A stretch of DNA of 64,000 bases from Saprospiraceae bacterium (GCA_028285545.1 JANQPA010000018.1:186001-250000); one strand, 5' to 3'. Shown: positions 17,627-28,378, counted from the first letter of the stretch. The notes: generated by a model not told the origin, from the letters alone. A program made the numbers and translations.

Positions 17627-17655
17627 CTATATTTATATTATGACATTTGTATGTT

Positions 17656-19107
17656 TTAATAATACCGCAATCTTCTCACCCCAGCCAATCGCTTAGCTAA
17701 TCGAATAACCTGTCTTGTATAGCCGTATTCATTATCATACCAAACATATAAAACGATGCTCTTTCCGTCTTTCGAAACAATAGTGGATGGAGAATCGAAA
17801 ATAGAAGGAGTTGAAGTTCCTACCAGATCACTAGAGACCAATTCATCGTAGAATGAATATTTAATTTGCTCTACCAAATCTCCATTTAAGGCAGCCTGGC
17901 GCATGATTTCATTTACACCTTCTTTACTGGTTTCTTTCTGGACCTGTAAATTCAATACTGCCAAAGAAACATTGGGTGTTGGCACCCGAATGGCATTACC
18001 TGTAAATTTACCACTTAACTCAGGCAGAACTTTGGCAATGGCATTAGCAGCTCCAGTTTCAGTAATAACCATATTAAGGGCTGCAGAACGCCCTCTTCTG
18101 TGCTTTTTGTGGTAATTATCTAAGAGGTTTTGATCGTTAGTATAGGAATGAACGGTCTCAACATGCCCTGTTTCTATACCCAAAGTTTGATTCACGATTG
18201 CCAAGACTGGAAGAATGGCATTGGTGGTACAACTGGCCGCTGACCATATATCTTCGCCATTGACATCAAAATTATTGCTGTTTACTCCATAAACAATATT
18301 TGGTATATCTTCTTTTCCTGGAGCAGTCAACAATACTTTTGAAACGCCCTTAGCCTGAAGGTGACGTCCCAATCCCTTTCGATCGCGCCATACACCAGTA
18401 TTATCGATAATAAGTGCATCCTTTATTCCATATTCAGTATAATCCAGATCTTCAGGCTGGGCTGCAGAAATGAAATGAACTTTATGGCCATTAATGAACA
18501 GGCACTGGTTTTCTACATCCGTTATCACTGTTCCTTGAAAATTACCGTGTACGGAATCAGTCATTAAAAGGTTGGCTCGTTTAATAATATCCTCAGGTTT
18601 CTTATCCCTTGTAACAACTGCTCTTAAGCGCAATTGTTCCCCTTTACCTGCTTGAACAATAAGTTCACGAGCAACTATTCGACCTATTCGGCCAAAACCA
18701 TATAAAACGACATCCTTAGGTTGTAAACTGAGTTTGTCTTTGCCCAAAAATTCCTTCAGCTTGCTGGAAATAAAATCCATTTCATCCTTATGGTCTTCCT
18801 TTTCATTCAACCACTCTACATTTATCCGTCCTATGTCTAGTCGGGAGGGAGCGATTTGGGAATCCAAAATGGCTTTTGAAAGCTTCAATGTGTCGTGAAT
18901 GGAGATGGGCTGTTTAACCACTTCACGAGCATAATGATGAAGGTTGAGTAGCTCGGAAGAACTCTTTTCAACCATCTGATTTCGAAACAAAAGTAATTCA
19001 ATAGATTTCTCGAACCATAACCTACCAATTACGGTAATTAGCTCGAGGGCTGCTTTTTCGTCCTCAATCCAATTTTTGAGGCCATTTTCATAAATTTGCG
19101 CGGACAT
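17656..19107 (-). CDS. Glyceraldehyde-3-phosphate dehydrogenase, long form
   Basis: This 483-residue enzyme is of the phosphorylating GAPDH family (glycolysis/gluconeogenesis, NAD(P)-dependent). The Rossmann domain starts near 130 with VLYGFGRIGR. The catalytic C293 lies in SAASCTTNAI, the active-site His in VHSYTNDQ, and the C-terminus has WYDNEYGYTRQVIRL. The first ~125 residues are a helical extension (WIEDEKAALELITVIGRLW) absent from the standard ~335-residue enzyme but seen in long GAPDH forms of Bacteroidota. Its role is unknown; oligomerisation or regulation is possible. It has its own strong promoter and is transcribed alone. The product is cytoplasmic. Confidence 0.92.
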   Translation of the reverse strand: MSAQIYENGLKNWIEDEKAALELITVIGRLWFEKSIELLLFRNQMVEKSSSELLNLHHYAREVVKQPISIHDTLKLSKAILDSQIAPSRLDIGRINVEWLNEKEDHKDEMDFISSKLKEFLGKDKLSLQPKDVVLYGFGRIGRIVARELIVQAGKGEQLRLRAVVTRDKKPEDIIKRANLLMTDSVHGNFQGTVITDVENQCLFINGHKVHFISAAQPEDLDYTEYGIKDALIIDNTGVWRDRKGLGRHLQAKGVSKVLLTAPGKEDIPNIVYGVNSNNFDVNGEDIWSAASCTTNAILPVLAIVNQTLGIETGHVETVHSYTNDQNLLDNYHKKHRRGRSAALNMVITETGAANAIAKVLPELSGKFTGNAIRVPTPNVSLAVLNLQVQKETSKEGVNEIMRQAALNGDLVEQIKYSFYDELVSSDLVGTSTPSIFDSPSTIVSKDGKSIVLYVWYDNEYGYTRQVIRLAKRLAGVRRLRYY

Positions 19108-19187
19108 TTGGAATTTGATTTTATTTAGTTAGTAGGCTGTTATTTTTTGCCTTTACAGTTTAAAATAAGAAATTTGGTTTTGCGCCG

Positions 19188-19217
19188 CAAAGATCTACTT
19201 TAATGTCAAAACTTCAA
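19188..19217 (-). promoter_or_regulatory. Promoter of the GAPDH gene
   Basis: On the minus strand: TTG (19217-19215), exactly 19 bases, GATCTTTG (19195-19188), seven of eight matches to TAnnTTTG with the canonical spacing. The leader to the ATG at 19107 is about 75 nt. Confidence 0.6.
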
Positions 19218-19377
19218 GCATATTGTAGGTTTAATTTATATTCTTTGTCCAAAAACATGAATTTTATCGCCTAAAAATCCTGGTCTTTGTCTGTCCTCAA
19301 CTACCCAGCTTTTCATTATAAATTTTATTATTATATTTAAGCAGATATAATTTTTGACATCTAAAATCACAGACAGA

Positions 19378-22300
19378 ATGAAACCCCTAAAGCCCATTTC
19401 CTTCTCAAGGAAAAATATCCGTATTTTCTCTTTTCCTTTTTTCCCAAAAATCTTTTTACTATTCATATTATCCGTCCTTTTCAGTTTAAATCTGAATGGG
19501 CAAAATGTATGTACCAGCAATTGGATATCTTTATCATGTGGTCAATCGAAAACAGGGAACAACTTTTTTAGCGGAAATAATTTCACAAGTTCTACCTATT
19601 CTCAATGCTTTAATACAGAAACCAGTTTTAATGGAAACGATGTGGTCTATCGAATAGATGTTCCAGTAAGAACAGATTTAACCATCCGACTTACAGGGCT
19701 TACTGCCGATTTAGACTTTTTTGTATTTACCTGTTCTGTTGAGCCTGCTTTTCAACAATCTAATCAATGTATTGGTGGTAGTGCAGAATCGAACAACAGT
19801 CCAGAAGAAGAAGTCATTGAAAATGCTTTAGGAATATATTACATTGTGATTGATGGTTACAATTCAGACCAGCGAAGTTCATTTATCATTTCAGCCATCT
19901 GCGGAGAGGAGGCAGAAGACATTTGTGACAGCTCCTACGTAACCCTTAGTTGTGGGGAATCTAAAAGAGGCAGTAATGTAAATACAAGAAATCGTTTTAA
20001 CTCCTCTACCTATGCTTCCTGTTTAGCTCCAAGCCCTCAAAATCCTTTTAGTGGCAATGATGTACTTTATCGGATAGACGTACCAAGAAATAGTGACCTG
20101 CAAGTAACTTTGACCGGGCTTTCTGCTGATTTAGATCTATTTATCTTTAATTGCATAGCAGGAAATGCCAGATGTATTAGACGAAGTATCAATCCAAATA
20201 GAAACTCCGAAAGTATAACCATAGATGATGCTTCGGGTTTTTATTATATTGCTGTAGACGGATATAACAGCCAACAAAGAAGTTCGTTTACCATAACTGC
20301 CAACTGTATTCCCAGGCCACAAGTCTGTAACAGCACCCCTATTCCATTTAGCTGTGGTCAAGTTATTCAAGGTAACAATTTAACTTCTGGAAATGATGTG
20401 TCTTCGACTGCCTACCAAAATTGTCATGACACCAGGACCTCTTATAACGGCAATGACTTAATCTATAAAATAACCCTTGAAACCGAAAGCACTTTAAAGT
20501 TGAGCTTAGAGGATCTTACCACTAATTTAGATCTTTTCGTTTTTCGATGTGATGAAGCAGAAACCTGTATTGCCAAGGGCATCAAATCCGGCAGAGCGTC
20601 AGAGTTTATTGATATTGAAAATGCTATTGGCACTTACTATATAGTGGTGGATGGTATCAATCCCAATCAACGTGGTTACTTTTCTTTGTCTGCAAATTGT
20701 ATTACCCCTTTGGAATTTCCAACTATCTGTGATTACGGTGGAACTTTCATTAACAAAGGCAATACCTTTCCGGTAAAATTTACTTCTAGTGATATCAGGT
20801 TATCTGAATTTTCAGAAACAGGTGCTGACTGTGTAACGGATTTTTATGGAAGTCCCTACCCCGACAGTTTGGTCATTCAAACCTTCATTTACCATCATGA
20901 AACTCAAGGAGACTTCTCCGTTCTCTTATACGATCTGGTAAGTGACAATTTCAATGCATTTGTTTTTGAATGCCCGTGTTTTGAGGAAGAAAATCCAGCG
21001 CTCACAGAGTGTGACAAAGAACAGGTCTGTTTGGGTTCCGTTCAATCTAAAGAAGGGGGCATTGCAGACTTCGGGGATCAAGCTCCAGGGTATTATTTTA
21101 TTCTGGTGGTCGCTGAGCCTGGAGATTCTGCGAAAATAGGTACCCTACCTATGGATAAGTGCGATATAGAACCCATTTTCGTTGAATGTGATGGCCAAAC
21201 CAATTCCTTTAGTGTAACTGGTCAGAATAATAATTTTGAAAGAAATGGAACCGGCTTCGATATTTATTCAAGCTTGTATTCAGGATCTCGGAATTTTTCA
21301 GGCGAAGATATGGTATTTCAGTTCCGAATAGAAGAAAATGTTGAGTTTGAGGCATCAATCTCCACTAATGAAGCAATGGGTTTATTTCTATATTCTGATA
21401 ATTGTGGAAATGAGTTACTGTCATTTGACTTCAGCTCTACTTTCAATAGTGTAGCAACAATAAAGAAAGACACTTTATTTAAAGGTATATATCACCTTAT
21501 CGTGGATAAGGAAACAATTGGTGGAAACGGGAATTTTGACTTGACCTTAAAGTGCAATGGCCTAGCTATCGATGCCTTTATTAATCTTTTTGATACCAAT
21601 GGCTGCGGTGAAGGAAGTTTTTTTACAGACAGCTTCCATATTATTCAATTTCAAAATCTAGCCTCCTCATATATCAATCCACGGTATGATGTTGAAGACA
21701 AAACATTGTTTAGTATAGGCTTTAAAGATGAGTTTTCCAGCTTTGTTGAAGCAGGCAAAGACATATATGATCGAGGTGAAGATGATTTGATTCAAATAAA
21801 AGTATATCAAGACGTACCTGGTGGGGCCAAGTGCGGATTTTTAAACAATAATACTGATTCTTTAATCATATATTCCAATGATAATAAGGGGCCCAGAGAA
21901 ATAAACGCTGATTTAAGGGAGGGGGGAATAGTCTTTAAAACCGGAGAAAGGACCTCCATTACTAATCTCAGATGGACAGAAAACACTTCCAGCTTTTTTA
22001 TTTCTCCTGCCAGTTTAGACTTTCCGGTGGGTGGAGGAAAACAAATTATTACAGTAAGCACCAATTCCAATTGGGCATTTAACAGGCAAAGGTATCCATG
22101 GCTAAGTGCAAAAAAGATTGACGAAAGGACTGTCGAAATTACAGTTGACTCGAACGACATGCCTCAGGAGAGAAGAGGTAGAGTTGTATTGGTAAATGAG
22201 TTTGGGGAACCCAGGTTTATCACCGTCCAACAATGTGGTGTTTGTACGCCGCCTAAAATCACAAAGGCAGAAGTTGAAAATTTGGAAAAATTAACTTGTG

Positions 22301-25300
22301 CAAATACTAGTGTAACCCTTGTAGGAGAGTTTGAAATTGAGGTATCCAACAAATTTACCCTATGCAAAGCTTCTCCCAAAAGCAGATGGATCAATGTTCA
22401 AACTGGGGAAGTTCTAGCCGTTGATACTGATAAAATCGCTGTTACGGAGCCCGGAAATTACATCTACGAAGTTACTGATGAAAAACAAGGATGTTCTAAT
22501 TCTATGACCATTTTAGTCGAAAGAGATACCGTCCCCCCCATTGCCATTATTGATAAAAACTTTGGCACTTTAACTTGTTTAAATTCTATAATAACCCTGG
22601 ATGCATCAATGTCTTTACCTGATGAGATTGATTTTTCATGGCAGGCTTTAAATGGTGGTAATATTCTCACAGGTGATAATTCTTCCCAGATAAGAATAGA
22701 TGAACCAGGCACTTATTTGGTTACTACGACCAAAAAGTCCAATGGTTGTATAGATAGAGACTTAGTCTCCGTTACCTCCTTCATAGATCCTCCTACTGTA
22801 GATATTATCAAAAGTGACGAAGTCCTTACTTGTGATATAAGTGCTCTTACCTTATCTGCAAACCCAAACCCAACAAATGATGTACAATATCTTTGGGATG
22901 CTTCTGACGGGGGTGCTTTTACGGATGACTCTGATTTAACGAGTTCTTCTGTTCAAGTAAATAAAGAAGGAACTTATACTGTCACAATCATTCGCAATGA
23001 TAATAATTGTTCTTCCTCAAAGTCCATACAAATTAGTTCTGATGGTACCAGACCTGAAGTAAGTGTCGAAAAAAGTCAGGAAGTTATTGATTGTATAAAT
23101 ACCACAATGGATTTGTCTGTCCTGTCAAATTCAGGTAGCAATCTATCCTATGAATGGTCTGGACGCGATGGAGCTACTCTTACAGGTAACCCTCTTTCTA
23201 ATATGGTAACAGCCATTAGCGCTGGTTTTGTAGATTTAAAAGTTACCAATCTAAGTAATGGATGTTTTATAACCGAGACCATTCCAGTTGAAGCCAAAGT
23301 TGACAAACCAGAGCTTACCTTCAACCAAACTGCTCTCGAAATAACTTGTGATCTAAATATTATTGATATCGAAGCCCTTTCATCGAACTCTGCTGACTTG
23401 GATTATCAGTGGTCAAGTTCAGATGGAGGGAATATAATAAGTCCTACAAATACAAACGCGATACAGATAGATCAACCAGGGAGCTATTTCCTACAGGCAA
23501 CTCGAAGGGATAATGGTTGTTCCAGTGTAGATACCGTTGATATTGCTTCAGATACCATTGCACCCGAAGTAGGCATTTTTAAAAGTCAAGATCAATTGGA
23601 TTGCAGGAATACCTTTTTGGATCTAAATGCAGATGTTGTTACTGCCAACCCCATTTCTTTTGAATGGTTGGAACGTGATGGAGCTATTTTAACGGGGAAC
23701 CCTAGAAGTAACACTGTCAGAATCGTTAATGCAGGAACGATCCAGTTAAATGTGACGGATTTAAGCAACGGCTGTTCCACTACAAAATCCATTGACATTG
23801 AGGCCAATCTTGAAGAACCTAATATTGTATTTACTCAGTCCAACCCTAATTTAAACTGTGAAATAGATGCCCTTACAATAGATGCCCTTGCATCTACTCC
23901 AACAGGTGCATTAAACTATGAATGGTTTGCCATAAACGGGGGAAATATCATAAGTGGGCAAAACACTTCTGCTATAAATATCAACCAAGCTGGTACTTAC
24001 CTTCTAACAGCAAGTAGAATCGATAATGGTTGTGTAAGAACAGAATCAATTGATATACAGTCAGATACTGAAGCTCCTGAAGTAGGCATATTAAAAAGTA
24101 CAGAACAGCTTGATTGCAACAATCCTACTTTGGATTTGACAGCACAAGTGAACAATACTACTCCTCTTTCTTACCAATGGACAGGTCGTGAGGGTGCTAT
24201 TGTTACAGGAAACCCTTTTTCTCCTGCAGTTAGACTAGTAAGTCCTGGCTTAATCGATCTTAATGTGACTGATCTTAGCAATGGATGTTCTAGTACAGAA
24301 ACCATTTCAATTATTTCGGACACAGAAGAACCCTCAATAGTTTTTGACCAATCGGAACCAAACTTAACTTGTGATATAAAGTCTCTAACCATTGATGCAT
24401 CCTCTTCTTCACCTTCTGGTTCACTAAATTATCAGTGGGCCAGTATTAATGGAGGAAACATCATAAGTGCAGACAATTTATCCTCTGTTCAAATAGATCA
24501 GGCTGGAACGTACTTACTTACCGCTAAAAGAACAGATAATGGATGCATCAAAACTGAATCTTTAGACATTGAAGCCAATACAGAGGCTCCTAATGTTAAT
24601 ATCCTTAAAACTCGAGATCAATTAGATTGCAATACCCCTACCCTAAATTTAATTGGGAATTATGGCCCTCTTATTGAGGTAGAAATCAATTGGTCTCATA
24701 TAGTAGATGGAGAAACAATTTTCACTAACCGATCTATTAATCCTTTGGAAATTAACCAGGCAGGTGAATATAAATTGACTGTTACTAATTTAGAAAATGG
24801 CTGTTCTTCAACTGAAGAAATAAACATAGAAAGAGTCGAGGCAGTTTCAATTGAAGTAATTGATCAAGTAGACGCGACTTGCCCAGGCAGTGAAGATGGC
24901 AAGGCTACCATTACAGCAAGTGGGGGCCTACCTGGTTACACTTATTTATGGTCAAATGGAAGTACAGATGTGAGTGTAGACAATTTAGGTGCGGGAACTT
25001 GGGAGGTACAGGTGATCGATCAATTAAACTGTGCGGCCGTTACTACCGTCAAAATAGGTGAGCCGGATTCCATCAAAATCCAATTAGAAGTAGACAATGA
25101 ATCCGCCATTGGTGCTCAGGATGGGAAAATTACGGCAATAGTAAGCGGAGGAAATATGCCCTACCTTTATTCCTGGAGTAACGGGGTGGAAAATATTGAT
25201 GCAACTACTATTGACAATCTGGAACCAGACATTTACACATTGCTTGTTACCGACAAAAATGGCTGTACGGCTCAAATTAGTGAAGCCGTGAATGCTGCTC

Positions 25301-26544
25301 CTTGCCAAGAATTTGATATTGAGCTAATCGCTACAGATGTTTCCTGTGAAAATGATCCAAGCGGTACAATTACGGTTAAGGTAAGTGGTGGATCAGAGGT
25401 TAGTAGTTATAAGTGGTCCGTGGATACCCTCACCGGAGATTCTGTAAGTGGCTTATTTCCGGGAATATATGAGGTTGTTGTTTCAGATGTAAATGGCTGC
25501 AGTTCTGTTGGACGTGCAGAAATTAATGCTGTTGATAATGTTGGTCCGACATTGATAGTTAAAGATATTGAACTGATTCTGGATGAAAATGGGCAAGCCA
25601 GTATTACTCCCGCACAATATGATAATGGCAGCTTTGATAATTGTAGTGAACAATTAAAATATTTTGCGGAACGTACTGAATTTAATTGTGATGATATTGG
25701 TCAAACCATTCCAGTTTTAGTAAGCCTTGAAGATGAAAGTGGAAATATCAGCGAAGCAACAAGTATGGTTACCATTGTGGACCAGACTCCCCCAGAGGTA
25801 GAATTTTGTCCAGACAGCTACTTCCTTAGCGCTTGCGATTTACGTTATCAGGTTCCCACTGCAATAGACAATTGTACAGATGGATTAACACCCATTTTGT
25901 TGAATGGTCCTGATCAAGGTGATCTGTTATTGACAGATACCTCTTTGAACATTGAATTCGAGTTTAGGGATAATTCAAACAATGTTATCACCTGTAGCGT
26001 TCCAGCCACAATCAAACATCCCATCTCGATTACTGCCACTTTATTGGCTCCCACAAAAGATGAAGCCGATGGAGGTATCTTTCTAGACATTGAAGGAGGT
26101 ATAAAACCATATACGATCCAATGGTCAAATGTGGAAGATCCTGACTTCTCTTCTCAAGAAGATACTTTAACAAATTTAAGGGAAGGCACCTATATTGTTA
26201 GGATAACCGATGACACCGGATGTTCAACAACAAGAGTATTTGATCTTAGCCCCTTAGTTTCCAGCAAACAGCAATATTTATTTGAAAACGAAATATCCGT
26301 GTACCCCAATCCAACTGATGGTTTGTTAACTATAGATTTAAGTTTTGATAGGCCTCATGAGGTACAGCTTCAACTTCAGGATTATACTGGGAGGATCGTC
26401 AAATCTTTCGATAGATTATTACCAGGTCCCAAAATACAAAGAGAAAGCTTGCAAGCCGACCTTTCTGGTCTTCCTTCAGGATTCTATGTACTTAGGTTCC
26501 AGGTTGATGGGCTAATATTTTATCGCAAAATCATTAATCAATAA
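19378..26544 (+). CDS. Giant T9SS-exported surface protein with Ig-like and SprB repeats
   Basis: This 2388-residue protein starts at ATG 19378 (a TTG 24 bases upstream is less likely). An N-terminal signal (about 1-40) has a basic start and a long hydrophobic core ending LNGQ. Three PPC-like modules of ~135 residues follow (about 41-441; CGQSKTGNNF, GLTADLDFFVF, YYIVIDGYN), then degenerate copies. A BACON-like domain lies near 861-955. About ten ~86-residue Ig/PKD-like repeats (958-1820) are each marked by LTCD/LDC, a YxW core and DNGC or SNGC. Three SprB repeats (1825-2050; SGGLPGYTYLWSNG) follow, then HYR-like modules, and a type A T9SS sorting domain (about 2303-2388, VYPNPTDG). It should be anchored at the cell surface and act in adhesion or gliding. 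It heads the block that ends with the CHAT/STAND pair. Confidence 0.9.
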   Translation: MKPLKPISFSRKNIRIFSFPFFPKIFLLFILSVLFSLNLNGQNVCTSNWISLSCGQSKTGNNFFSGNNFTSSTYSQCFNTETSFNGNDVVYRIDVPVRTDLTIRLTGLTADLDFFVFTCSVEPAFQQSNQCIGGSAESNNSPEEEVIENALGIYYIVIDGYNSDQRSSFIISAICGEEAEDICDSSYVTLSCGESKRGSNVNTRNRFNSSTYASCLAPSPQNPFSGNDVLYRIDVPRNSDLQVTLTGLSADLDLFIFNCIAGNARCIRRSINPNRNSESITIDDASGFYYIAVDGYNSQQRSSFTITANCIPRPQVCNSTPIPFSCGQVIQGNNLTSGNDVSSTAYQNCHDTRTSYNGNDLIYKITLETESTLKLSLEDLTTNLDLFVFRCDEAETCIAKGIKSGRASEFIDIENAIGTYYIVVDGINPNQRGYFSLSANCITPLEFPTICDYGGTFINKGNTFPVKFTSSDIRLSEFSETGADCVTDFYGSPYPDSLVIQTFIYHHETQGDFSVLLYDLVSDNFNAFVFECPCFEEENPALTECDKEQVCLGSVQSKEGGIADFGDQAPGYYFILVVAEPGDSAKIGTLPMDKCDIEPIFVECDGQTNSFSVTGQNNNFERNGTGFDIYSSLYSGSRNFSGEDMVFQFRIEENVEFEASISTNEAMGLFLYSDNCGNELLSFDFSSTFNSVATIKKDTLFKGIYHLIVDKETIGGNGNFDLTLKCNGLAIDAFINLFDTNGCGEGSFFTDSFHIIQFQNLASSYINPRYDVEDKTLFSIGFKDEFSSFVEAGKDIYDRGEDDLIQIKVYQDVPGGAKCGFLNNNTDSLIIYSNDNKGPREINADLREGGIVFKTGERTSITNLRWTENTSSFFISPASLDFPVGGGKQIITVSTNSNWAFNRQRYPWLSAKKIDERTVEITVDSNDMPQERRGRVVLVNEFGEPRFITVQQCGVCTPPKITKAEVENLEKLTCANTSVTLVGEFEIEVSNKFTLCKASPKSRWINVQTGEVLAVDTDKIAVTEPGNYIYEVTDEKQGCSNSMTILVERDTVPPIAIIDKNFGTLTCLNSIITLDASMSLPDEIDFSWQALNGGNILTGDNSSQIRIDEPGTYLVTTTKKSNGCIDRDLVSVTSFIDPPTVDIIKSDEVLTCDISALTLSANPNPTNDVQYLWDASDGGAFTDDSDLTSSSVQVNKEGTYTVTIIRNDNNCSSSKSIQISSDGTRPEVSVEKSQEVIDCINTTMDLSVLSNSGSNLSYEWSGRDGATLTGNPLSNMVTAISAGFVDLKVTNLSNGCFITETIPVEAKVDKPELTFNQTALEITCDLNIIDIEALSSNSADLDYQWSSSDGGNIISPTNTNAIQIDQPGSYFLQATRRDNGCSSVDTVDIASDTIAPEVGIFKSQDQLDCRNTFLDLNADVVTANPISFEWLERDGAILTGNPRSNTVRIVNAGTIQLNVTDLSNGCSTTKSIDIEANLEEPNIVFTQSNPNLNCEIDALTIDALASTPTGALNYEWFAINGGNIISGQNTSAININQAGTYLLTASRIDNGCVRTESIDIQSDTEAPEVGILKSTEQLDCNNPTLDLTAQVNNTTPLSYQWTGREGAIVTGNPFSPAVRLVSPGLIDLNVTDLSNGCSSTETISIISDTEEPSIVFDQSEPNLTCDIKSLTIDASSSSPSGSLNYQWASINGGNIISADNLSSVQIDQAGTYLLTAKRTDNGCIKTESLDIEANTEAPNVNILKTRDQLDCNTPTLNLIGNYGPLIEVEINWSHIVDGETIFTNRSINPLEINQAGEYKLTVTNLENGCSSTEEINIERVEAVSIEVIDQVDATCPGSEDGKATITASGGLPGYTYLWSNGSTDVSVDNLGAGTWEVQVIDQLNCAAVTTVKIGEPDSIKIQLEVDNESAIGAQDGKITAIVSGGNMPYLYSWSNGVENIDATTIDNLEPDIYTLLVTDKNGCTAQISEAVNAAPCQEFDIELIATDVSCENDPSGTITVKVSGGSEVSSYKWSVDTLTGDSVSGLFPGIYEVVVSDVNGCSSVGRAEINAVDNVGPTLIVKDIELILDENGQASITPAQYDNGSFDNCSEQLKYFAERTEFNCDDIGQTIPVLVSLEDESGNISEATSMVTIVDQTPPEVEFCPDSYFLSACDLRYQVPTAIDNCTDGLTPILLNGPDQGDLLLTDTSLNIEFEFRDNSNNVITCSVPATIKHPISITATLLAPTKDEADGGIFLDIEGGIKPYTIQWSNVEDPDFSSQEDTLTNLREGTYIVRITDDTGCSTTRVFDLSPLVSSKQQYLFENEISVYPNPTDGLLTIDLSFDRPHEVQLQLQDYTGRIVKSFDRLLPGPKIQRESLQADLSGLPSGFYVLRFQVDGLIFYRKIINQ

Positions 26545-26550
26545 CCTGAC

Positions 26551-26584
26551 TCCTTGCCTGGGTGCTACATTTCTCAGGCAAGGA
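26551..26584 (+). terminator. Terminator after the giant adhesin gene
   Basis: TCCTTGCCTG (26551-26560) and CAGGCAAGGA (26575-26584) pair perfectly over 10 bp, with a 14-base loop and TTGTTT after it. It begins six bases after the adhesin stop. It probably reduces read-through into the downstream genes, giving them a lower level or their own promoter. Confidence 0.6.
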
Positions 26585-26626
26585 TTGTTTATGCTTATTA
26601 CATTTTTTGAGTTGCACTTAATTATT

Positions 26627-28378
26627 ATGAGAATAATTTTATTTATCAGATCGGGATTGATTATTGTATTAACGGTACTGTTAACAGGTTGTTTTTCCGA
26701 TAAACCCAACGAACTCCGCTTCTTTGAGGTCGAAACGCTAACACCTATTAGGATAGGCCTAAATCAATATGAATTGAGGGGAAAAGTCAATAATAGTAAT
26801 GGAGAAAATCTATACCTGGGATTTTTGGTGGATCAGTTTGAAGAAAATTTAAATAAAAAGACTAGCGACAACTTGTTTTTGGATTCAATGTCAGGTGCAT
26901 TTCTAAACGAGTTAAATTTTAGAAAGTCAATATTAATCAATCAGGATCAAAATGATTATTTCTATCAGGCTTTTGCCGAGGACAGAATTAATAAGCGGCT
27001 GGTGTTTGGTGAAGTCAAATCATTTTCCTTTTCTGATCTGTTTAGTTTTTTTATTGTACAGCCCGAAGCTGAATCCATCCAAAATAATAGCGTTAATCTA
27101 AAGGCCAGTATCAATGGCTTCCAAAAATTCTCCGAAGAAGGTCTCAATCACGGTTTTATGATTGGGAAAGAGGGAGAAGATTTGGAATTTGACAATGAAA
27201 ATATCATTCTTGACACCTTAGGCTTTATCAACGATGATGGTATTTTTGAATCTACTATTGATAGCTTGGATTTCAATACCCCTTATAAAGCACGTGCTTT
27301 TTTGAAATCCTCAGATTTCTTTTACTCCCAGAATATCGTTTCATTTCAAATCAAAGACGGGTGGGAAAGGAAAGAAAATGCCTATTCCTCATTAATTAAA
27401 CTGCGTAATGGCATTGCAGCGGTTGATGAGGTAAATCAAATCGCTTATTTTGGATTAGGTTGCTCAGAGGACTGTAATGAGTCCAGAGGATTGGTCAATC
27501 AATTATGGTCCTTGCAAATACAGAAAAGTAATGGCCAAGATAGTTTAGTCATTAAAAAATTAAGAGATTTTCCTGTGAGGTTTGGTTTGAGGCAAGAAGG
27601 AGTTGCTTTCATTGTTGAGGGTAATCTTTATTATGGATTAGGCTCTATTCTCAGAAGTTCAGCCGGGCGAAAATACTTTAAAGATTTTTATCAATATAAT
27701 CCAAATAGTAATTCATGGCGTCAAGTTAAATCCTTTCCTGTTGAGAAAGGAAGATCTGGTGCAGTAGCATTTTCAATCGGTAATTTTGGATATGTTGGAA
27801 GCGGGGAAGAAAGTTTTTTCGCCCTCCAGGATGATTTCTATCAATTTATCCCTCCAACCACTACTAATCCAAGTGATTCTGGAGAATGGAAAAGCATTCC
27901 CCCTATTTCAGGGGCCAGAAGTAAAGCAATAGGATTCGTACTTGATGGTAAAGCTTATGTAGGCGGAGGTAAAATTTTTAACGAGGACTTTGTTGAAAAC
28001 ACCAATTCTTTTATGGAATTCGATCCCTCTAATATCAGTCAACCCTGGAAAGAAATCGAAGCACTCGGAGAAAATATTAATGATGCGAGGCAGGATGCGG
28101 TTGCCTTTAGTTTATCAAACAAAGGATATGTAGGAACCGGGTTTCAGATTGACGGAGATACTTACCTTGGTGATTTATGGGAATATCATCCATCTAGCGG
28201 ATGGCAGCAAATCACAAATATAAATTTAAGTGGTGAAAATCGATTTTTAAAAGATGCAGTAGGCTTTGGTTTGGGAGGCAAGGGGTACATATATGGTGGC
28301 TCTTATAAAGGAGGGCTTTTGCTCCTAGAAGAAACTTTTAATGATCTTTGGATTTATACTCCCAAAAAAGAAGAATAA
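26627..28378 (+). CDS. Kelch-repeat lipoprotein
   Basis: This 583-residue protein starts at ATG 26627, which gives a clean lipoprotein signal (MRIILF...LTVLLTGC, lipidated C22). The longer frame from a TTG at 26585 would begin right at the terminator hairpin. The N-terminal half (about 25-240) is beta-rich without a recognisable domain. The C-terminal half (about 255-580) has six Kelch-like blades with repeated GVAF/GAVAF, GYVGSG, AYVGGG, GYVGTG and YIYGGS motifs and LWxYxP ends, forming a beta-propeller. It should face the periplasm or the surface. It ends on the base where the next gene starts (TAATG). Confidence 0.85.
   Translation: MRIILFIRSGLIIVLTVLLTGCFSDKPNELRFFEVETLTPIRIGLNQYELRGKVNNSNGENLYLGFLVDQFEENLNKKTSDNLFLDSMSGAFLNELNFRKSILINQDQNDYFYQAFAEDRINKRLVFGEVKSFSFSDLFSFFIVQPEAESIQNNSVNLKASINGFQKFSEEGLNHGFMIGKEGEDLEFDNENIILDTLGFINDDGIFESTIDSLDFNTPYKARAFLKSSDFFYSQNIVSFQIKDGWERKENAYSSLIKLRNGIAAVDEVNQIAYFGLGCSEDCNESRGLVNQLWSLQIQKSNGQDSLVIKKLRDFPVRFGLRQEGVAFIVEGNLYYGLGSILRSSAGRKYFKDFYQYNPNSNSWRQVKSFPVEKGRSGAVAFSIGNFGYVGSGEESFFALQDDFYQFIPPTTTNPSDSGEWKSIPPISGARSKAIGFVLDGKAYVGGGKIFNEDFVENTNSFMEFDPSNISQPWKEIEALGENINDARQDAVAFSLSNKGYVGTGFQIDGDTYLGDLWEYHPSSGWQQITNINLSGENRFLKDAVGFGLGGKGYIYGGSYKGGLLLLEETFNDLWIYTPKKEE

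Noticed and set aside
22164..24392. Minus-strand ORFs inside the adhesin gene
   Set aside because: They are regularly spaced shadows of the repeated plus-strand modules and lack start signals or protein-like composition.
26585..26626. TTG start at 26585 for the Kelch lipoprotein
   Set aside because: It would begin one base after the adhesin terminator hairpin and put 14 extra residues before a textbook lipoprotein signal at 26627.
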